From contig NZ_JAEFCD010000018.1 of the NCBI RefSeq assembly GCF_016405965.1, positions 1-64,000 of the forward strand: a stretch of DNA of 64,000 nucleotides, written 5' to 3'. The position numbers and the translations under genes were made by a program. Under the pieces are notes generated by a model. The model worked only from the letters and a program-made list of their open reading frames with translations. It did not search any database and was not told the origin of the DNA. This DNA comes from Alteromonas sp. IB21. GTDB taxonomy: Bacteria > Pseudomonadota > Gammaproteobacteria > Enterobacterales > Alteromonadaceae. Shown piece after piece: positions 59,275-64,000 of this stretch (positions are counted from its first letter, which is position 1; each line of letters starts with the position of its first letter).

Positions 59275-61110
59275 GTGTCTGAATCTATCCATCAAATTAG
59301 AGAACAATTTATGTTAAACAAATTAAATAAAGATAGGCGCAGATTCGTTAAGTCTGCCGCTTTGACATTAGGTGGGACAGCGCTTTTACGTCAAATTTCA
59401 CCAGCCTGGGCTAATCCAGAGGGCTTATCTCATGCTGGGCAAGAGTTAAAACCAAGTTTTGGAAACAACGTTGTCAGCGGGGAAAACATCAATATGATGA
59501 TTAGCAGGCAGCACAAGCGTATTGCAAGCGCAGCTGGCCTACCAATTACAATTAATGGTTCGTCACCGGGCCCGTTAGTGCGTCTAAAAGAAGGTCAGCA
59601 TGTCACTATAAATGTAACTAACAACTTGCTTGAAAGTACGTCAATCCACTGGCACGGATTGATACTCCCTTACACGATGGACGGTGTACCTGGCGTATCG
59701 TTTCCCGGTATCGCCGCTGGCAGTACCTTTACCTATGAATTCGATATTGAACAAAACGGTACATATTGGTACCACAGTCATTCAGGTCTTCAGGAGCAGC
59801 TTGGGCACCTTGGCCCCATGGTTATTGAACCAAAAGATGGCGACATCGGTGCAGATCGGGAGCACACCATTATTCTCAGCGACTGGACCTTTGAAGACCC
59901 TCACGATGTTTTCCGTCACCTTAAAGTTGCTGAGGGCTATTATAATTATCAGCAGCGTACAGTCGAAAACACGATTAAAGATATAAAGAGCCAAGGACTG
60001 ATCAATACGGTCAAAGAACGAGCAATGTGGTCTCGTATGCGCATGAACCCAAGAGACATACTCGATGTAACCGGCGCGACCTATACATACCTGATGAACG
60101 GCCGTGACCCGCAAACAAACTGGACTGCATTGTACAAACCCGGAGAAAGCATACGCCTTAGGCTTATTAACGGGTCAGCAATGACCTATTTTGATTTCCA
60201 AGTTCCAGGGTTGGATCTGACAGTTGTTGCAGTAGATGGTCAGCCTGTTAAGCCAGTAACAGTAGGTGAAATACGGATAGCTGTTGCAGAGACCTATGAT
60301 GTCATCGTAAAACCCAAAGATACTAAAACCTATACCATTTTTGCACAAAGCATGGACAGAAGTGGCTATGCCAGAGGCACATTGGCAACATCTGTCGGCA
60401 AAGAAGCAAGTATCCCGGCACTTCGCCCAATGCCTGAATTAGGTATGGACGCTATGGGGATGTCGGGAATGGCTGACATGGATTCAATGGACGCTACGAA
60501 CAACAAGGAGACTTATGGTGGCCAAGAAAATCACGGTCCTAATCATTCGATGGCAGCGATGCAAAACAAGGTAGTTCCTGTGGATGGAATTCCTATTAAG
60601 CACTCACCGGACGGCCACGGACCAGGTGCGTCTATGATTGCCAAAAACCCGGTCAGCCGACTAGACGACCCTGGAATAGGGTTTGATGGACTTTCTCACA
60701 AGGTACTTGTTTATTCAGACCTTACAGGTGCCAAGCAGTGGCCAGATAACCGTGAACCAACACAAACCATCGAACTGCATTTGACCGGTAACATGGAAAG
60801 ATACATGTGGTCTTTTGATGGCAAAAAATTCACTGAAGTGGATAAGCCCGTTCATTTCAAGTACGGGGAACGCGTGCGCCTTATTCTTGTCAATGATTCG
60901 ATGATGTATCACCCCATCCATCTTCACGGTATGTGGATGGAGCTAGAAAATGGTAACTCCCCTTCCCCCCGTAAACACACGATCAGTCTCAAACCGAGCG
61001 AAAAAGTCTCTTTACTGATCAGCGCTGACGCACCCGGAAATTGGGCATTTCATTGTCACCTTCTATATCACATGGACGCTGGTATGTTCCGCGTTGTAAA
61101 CGTTTCTTAA
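59275..61110 (+). CDS. copA: Multicopper oxidase CopA (periplasmic copper resistance)
   Basis: CopA/PcoA oxidises Cu(I) in the periplasm. A twin-arginine signal (RRRFVKSAALTLGG, about 22-35) shows export in folded form. Cupredoxin copper ligands are SIHWHG, YWYHSHSG, HPIHLHG and AFHCHLLYHMDAGM. A Met-rich insert (MDAMGMSGMADMDSMDA) is typical of copper-handling CopA. 611 aa from GTG 59275; ATG 59311 (MLNKLNKD) just before the Tat motif is an equal start. copB follows after 11 bp. Confidence 0.95.
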   Translation: MSESIHQIREQFMLNKLNKDRRRFVKSAALTLGGTALLRQISPAWANPEGLSHAGQELKPSFGNNVVSGENINMMISRQHKRIASAAGLPITINGSSPGPLVRLKEGQHVTINVTNNLLESTSIHWHGLILPYTMDGVPGVSFPGIAAGSTFTYEFDIEQNGTYWYHSHSGLQEQLGHLGPMVIEPKDGDIGADREHTIILSDWTFEDPHDVFRHLKVAEGYYNYQQRTVENTIKDIKSQGLINTVKERAMWSRMRMNPRDILDVTGATYTYLMNGRDPQTNWTALYKPGESIRLRLINGSAMTYFDFQVPGLDLTVVAVDGQPVKPVTVGEIRIAVAETYDVIVKPKDTKTYTIFAQSMDRSGYARGTLATSVGKEASIPALRPMPELGMDAMGMSGMADMDSMDATNNKETYGGQENHGPNHSMAAMQNKVVPVDGIPIKHSPDGHGPGASMIAKNPVSRLDDPGIGFDGLSHKVLVYSDLTGAKQWPDNREPTQTIELHLTGNMERYMWSFDGKKFTEVDKPVHFKYGERVRLILVNDSMMYHPIHLHGMWMELENGNSPSPRKHTISLKPSEKVSLLISADAPGNWAFHCHLLYHMDAGMFRVVNVS

Positions 61111-61121
61111 GGGGTACCTTC

Positions 61122-61868
61122 ATGAATTTACGAATTATATTTGGACTAATAATACTTACCGTAACACTTCGTAGTGTCGCACAAGAAACACCTGAAAGCT
61201 GGCCATCGCCTGTCAAAGATACACTTAATGGTATTGTTCTATTTGACAGGCTAGAAGTAGCGCGCAACAACCGTGAGGAGAACATCGCGGTTTGGGATAT
61301 GATCGCATGGTATGGAGGCGACACGTACCGTCTTTATTTTAAAAGTGAAGGTGAAAATAAACAAAACGATGGGGAGCCAACGGATATTGAAAGAGCTGAA
61401 CTGCTTGCTAGTCGCTTAATTGCACCTTTTTGGGAAATTCAGGTTGGAATTGGTGCCCGTGGCGAATTGACGAGTGACAGTAATATGGAAAATTATGCTG
61501 TAGTTAGCCTTTTTGGAATGGCTCCCTATCAATTTGAAGTAGATAGTTCACTTATTATTAACGAAGACGGTGATGTCAGTGTTTCAATGGAAGCCGAGTA
61601 TGACTATCGCATGTCACAAACCTCATATTTGCAACCGCGAATATCACTGTCTGCTTCACTTTCTGAGTCAGAACGGTTTGATAGACCTTCTGGGTTTAAT
61701 TCAATTCGTGTTGGCTTACGCTATCGAATGGAGGTCTCACGGGAATTTGCCCCGTATATTGGTGCTTATTGGTCTAGAGCCTTGGGAGCGTCAGCGGATA
61801 ATCTACGTGGCATAGGCGATCCTGTTCATGAAACGGGTGTGGTTCTCGGTGCCCGTGTGTGGTTCTAA
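61122..61868 (+). CDS. copB: Outer-membrane copper resistance protein CopB
   Basis: The 248-aa protein starts MNLRIIFGLIILTVTLRSVA (signal peptide) and has the PcoB/CopB barrel with WDMIAWYGGDTYRLYFKSEG, LIAPFWEIQVGIGARGELTS, FEVDSSLIINEDGDVSVSME, YLQPRISLSASL and SREFAPYIGAYWSRALGASA. It lacks the Met/His-rich N-terminal part of longer CopB proteins. ATG 61122 has GGGG seven bases ahead. It follows copA and shares its stop with the next start (TAATG). Confidence 0.92.
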   Translation: MNLRIIFGLIILTVTLRSVAQETPESWPSPVKDTLNGIVLFDRLEVARNNREENIAVWDMIAWYGGDTYRLYFKSEGENKQNDGEPTDIERAELLASRLIAPFWEIQVGIGARGELTSDSNMENYAVVSLFGMAPYQFEVDSSLIINEDGDVSVSMEAEYDYRMSQTSYLQPRISLSASLSESERFDRPSGFNSIRVGLRYRMEVSREFAPYIGAYWSRALGASADNLRGIGDPVHETGVVLGARVWF

Positions 61869-62302
61869 TGCCTGAATTATCCCAACAGTTTATGGCGATA
61901 CTAATTCAGTTGTCAGTCGCATTATTAGCAATTACCGCAAGTGCAATTAGCCATTACCGCATATTGCAGTACTTGACGAAATTCATAGCCCGCCTTCGTA
62001 ATGGAGCACGCGGTTTAATTGTACTTTTTTGTGGGATTACAGCGTCTCAATTGCTAGCAGCTCTGTGGTTCACGTTTGCTTTTAAAGTGTCCATAGCAAT
62101 GGGTCTAGGGAACTTAAAGGGTGGCAGCTTAAACCAGTTTATTGAGCTTTTCTACTTTTCGCTAATCAACTTGACTACGCTTGGGCTAGGCCAGATTGAA
62201 GCGACTTCTCATTTGAGATTTCTTGCTGGAATAGAAGCAATGACTGGCTTTTTACTCGTGAGCTGTTCGGCCTCAGTTTTAATTAAATACATGAAACATT
62301 AA
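61868..62302 (+). CDS. Two-TM ion-channel-like membrane protein
   Basis: A 144-aa protein with hydrophobic spans at about 7-27, 46-75 and 118-138. LINLTTLGLGQIEATSHLRF is arranged like the pore loop and start of the second helix of Ion_trans_2 channels, but the selectivity filter reads TLGLG rather than TVGYG. The start overlaps the copB stop (TAATG), so it is part of the copper operon. A channel function is inference. Confidence 0.6.
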   Translation: MPELSQQFMAILIQLSVALLAITASAISHYRILQYLTKFIARLRNGARGLIVLFCGITASQLLAALWFTFAFKVSIAMGLGNLKGGSLNQFIELFYFSLINLTTLGLGQIEATSHLRFLAGIEAMTGFLLVSCSASVLIKYMKH

Positions 62303-62324
62303 TCTAGAATTCAAGGAATTAAAC

Positions 62325-62727
62325 ATGACTAAATATACTAAATTTTTCGTGATGATACTTACCTCTACCGCCTTTATGTTGGTTATGATGTACTTAAATT
62401 CATATTCAATTGAACACGTTTTCTTTAGCGAGACTCGCTTATACATGGCTATCTACATGGGGGCGATGATGGCGGTCATCATGCTGCTATTTATGCTGAA
62501 TATGTATGAAAGCAATGATACCTCATCACTCTATTGCGATCTTAACCAGTGAGCGTGCAAATATTGATGATGTCCGAGTTCAAAAATTGGCCGAAGAAAT
62601 TATAAACGCGCAAGAGCGTGAGATTAAGGAAATGAAATGGTTAATCTCAGATATCAACAATAATGGCATCGTGGCCTCAGCGAATGAAGCAACTCAGCGC
62701 CCAGTCCCCGACTTTAGTAAAAAGTAA
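62325..62727 (+). pseudogene. DUF305-type copper-associated protein, internal deletion
   Basis: The first frame gives two membrane helices (YTKFFVMILTSTAFMLVMMY and [20 protein letters not shown]) and ends in nonsense ([14 protein letters not shown]). A second frame, from 62506, gives [20 protein letters not shown] and [14 protein letters not shown], the conserved end of DUF305 proteins with the HH pair. In complete homologues a third membrane segment stands between the two. A deletion joining the codons at about 62503 has removed it and changed the frame. The gene is dead or makes only fragments. Confidence 0.8.
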
Positions 62728-62766
62728 CGATTATCTTTTATTATTATTTTATACCGGATAGCAAAC

Positions 62767-63519
62767 ATGAGTAAATCTGCAACGTTATACAGAATGCATA
62801 CGAAGGAACATATTTGCCCCTATGGCTTGCGTTCTAAAGACCTGTTAGAAAGAAAAGGTTATAAAATCGACGATCATAAACTTAGCTCTCGTGAAGAAAC
62901 GGATAAATTTAAGGGTAAACATGGCGTTGAAACAACACCTCAAACATTTATTAATGACAACCGTATTGGGGGATATGACGAGCTAAGGGAATTTTTTGAT
63001 ATGGGAGAAGCGGGGCAGACTGGCACAACCTACACGCCGGTTATTGCCATTTTTGCGACCGCATTTCTAATGGCGTTAGGTATTGTATTCGCGCACGCCG
63101 GCACAATTGGGTCACTTTCGACCGTTCCAGTCATCGAAGTCTTTGTTGCACTTAGTATGTCGATTCTTGCGATTCAAAAATTACGCGATTTATATGGCTT
63201 TACTAATTCTTTTATTACTTATGATTTACTAGCGATGCGCAGTGTGCGATACGGTTACGTTTATCCATTTGCGGAAGCGTTCGCTGGGATTGGTATGCTT
63301 GCCGGAATATCAGGCTATGTCGTTGGCCCCGTATCTCTCTTTATTGGAACCATTGGTGCAGTATCGGTATTTAAAGCTGTTTACGTAGATAAACGCGAGT
63401 TGAAATGCGCTTGCGTCGGCGGAGACAGTAATGTTCCCCTCGGTTTTGTTTCGCTTACTGAAAATTTGTTTATGATTGGTGCTGGAATTTGGATGCTTTA
63501 TCAAGCAATTGGAGCTTAA
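62767..63519 (+). CDS. Glutaredoxin fused to MauE/DoxX-like membrane domain
   Basis: The 250-aa protein has an N-terminal glutaredoxin (CPYG at residues 17-20, TTPQTFINDNRIGGYDELRE) and a C-terminal four-helix membrane part (about 95-250: VIAIFATAFLMALGIVFAHA, VFVALSMSILAIQKLRDLYG, FAEAFAGIGMLAGISGYVVG, IGTIGAVSVFKAVYVDKREL) of the MauE/DoxX kind, with an extra Cys pair KCACVGGDSNVPLG at about 218-220. It probably moves reducing power across the membrane and helps disulfide reduction or copper handling. Last gene of the copper operon, followed by a terminator. Confidence 0.85.
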   Translation: MSKSATLYRMHTKEHICPYGLRSKDLLERKGYKIDDHKLSSREETDKFKGKHGVETTPQTFINDNRIGGYDELREFFDMGEAGQTGTTYTPVIAIFATAFLMALGIVFAHAGTIGSLSTVPVIEVFVALSMSILAIQKLRDLYGFTNSFITYDLLAMRSVRYGYVYPFAEAFAGIGMLAGISGYVVGPVSLFIGTIGAVSVFKAVYVDKRELKCACVGGDSNVPLGFVSLTENLFMIGAGIWMLYQAIGA

Positions 63520-63590
63520 ACATTGGGTGTTGCTCTAACACCTATTGATGAAGCCACAATCACTTTCCAAATTGCTCTAAAATACTTTAT

Positions 63591-63623
63591 GCGCCTATTT
63601 GCCCGCAATGGGCAAATAGGCGC
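63591..63623. terminator. Strong hairpin between convergent genes
   Basis: GCGCCTATTTGCCC - GCAAT - GGGCAAATAGGCGC is a perfect 14-bp stem between the copper operon and the convergent small gene at 63651-63872. T-runs are weak on both sides, but position and strength fit a shared terminator. Confidence 0.75.
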
Positions 63624-63650
63624 TTCCAGCGGTCAAAACTTGCCACGTTT

Positions 63651-63872
63651 TTAATCGTCACTCTTTGTCGAGAATGCTTTGAAAGCTTTTTCTAGCGAAT
63701 CTTCAAACTTCTCTTTGTTACAACCCCCGTCTTCACTTTGTTTGGTTTCGTTGTCTGTTGGTTTAATGGCTTGATTTGGCGTGTTCGTGACTTGGAGTAA
63801 ATCGGTATTTAGCATACTGGAAACCCTTCTGTTCGCGTTGATCTCATTAAAAACTGGTGTGCCGGATAACAC
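63651..63872 (-). CDS. Small hydrophilic protein, unknown
   Basis: A 73-aa frame, rich in Asn, Lys, Glu and Ser, with NKEKFEDSLEKAFKAFSTKS forming a helix at the end and a single Cys (GGCNKEKF). No family is recognised and no signal peptide or membrane segment is visible. The start ATG at 63872 lacks a good ribosome-binding site, and MLNTDLLQ (63815) would also do. Confidence 0.4.
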   Translation of the reverse strand: MLSGTPVFNEINANRRVSSMLNTDLLQVTNTPNQAIKPTDNETKQSEDGGCNKEKFEDSLEKAFKAFSTKSDD

Positions 63873-64000
63873 ACATTATCTAAAGCAAATAACAGGCCAA
63901 ATTTCCATGTCAACAAATGTTTTGGGTTAACCCGAATGACAGACAGTAAACTGCACTGAGAACGAATGCTTTCTATGTAGCTATTCAGGGCGTCGTCTAC
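63873..64000. other. Window edge, nothing recognised
   Basis: The last 128 bases hold no clear gene. The sequence may be part of a feature that continues outside the window. Confidence 0.3.

Noticed and set aside
1..64000. tRNA, rRNA or tmRNA genes
   Set aside because: No cloverleaf-like segment with TTCGANNC box or rRNA stretch was recognised on either strand by eye.

Overview
The window looks like an accessory replicon (large plasmid or chromid-like element) of a marine gammaproteobacterium, probably of the Alteromonas/Pseudoalteromonas/Shewanella kind. This is inferred from the AT-rich base composition, the gene families, a PEP-CTERM protein, a malectin-GH16 glucanase and the metal-resistance set. 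No rRNA, tRNA or core housekeeping gene is visible.

Layout. 1-2.5 kb: decayed IS ends and transposase fragments (IS3-like, IS5-like), palindromes and five 20-bp direct repeats. 2.5-9.7 kb: maintenance region with an HTH-ParA lacking a ParB, a tandem-HTH protein, a candidate promoter-ncRNA-terminator unit, a replication initiator that I read as RctB-like (Vibrio chromosome-II type) beside a dense cluster of GATC sites, and parA-parB with parS-like palindromes. 10-11.3 kb: IS66 remnant next to a frameshifted IS110 element. 11.5-21.9 kb: cargo, including a PEP-CTERM protein, a Tus-like replication-terminus protein with two opposed Ter-like sites, three lipoproteins, a tiny membrane protein, a coiled-coil/MUG113 protein, an unknown 443-aa protein and a GH16 glucanase. 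22.3-32.6 kb: an integrase and its decayed partial copy flanking hipBA, a MatP-like protein with a duplicated N-terminal unit in tandem with a Dam-type methylase, two genes each broken by one TAA, an orphan Cas2-like protein, an Xre-type antitoxin without a toxin, and an IS30 element. 32.8-36.7 kb: mer operon (merR-merT-merP-merA) and a second integrase. 36.8-39.7 kb: a two-gene short prokaryotic Argonaute defence operon whose partner starts with a SMEK nuclease-like domain. 39.9-54.7 kb: two parallel heavy-metal efflux modules (CDF transporter, small Cys/His-rich exported protein, CzcC, CzcB, CzcA) and a CadR/PbrR-type MerR regulator whose promoter element occurs twice. 54.8-63.9 kb: AraC regulator, sterol-desaturase-like protein, helical-bundle protein, amino-acid permease and a copper operon (small Cys-rich protein, CopA, CopB, ion-channel-like protein, broken DUF305 gene, glutaredoxin-membrane fusion).

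How the parts fit. Replication and segregation seem to rest on the RctB-like initiator with ParAB. The element carries its own Dam-type methylase, and the GATC cluster beside the initiator suggests that methylation may matter for replication, as in Vibrio chromosome II. It also encodes a Tus-like and a MatP-like protein, both families normally devoted to the chromosomal terminus. The short-Argonaute/SMEK pair is the best candidate for an under-described defence system. The mer, czc and cop genes give a broad mercury/cadmium-zinc-cobalt/copper resistance profile.
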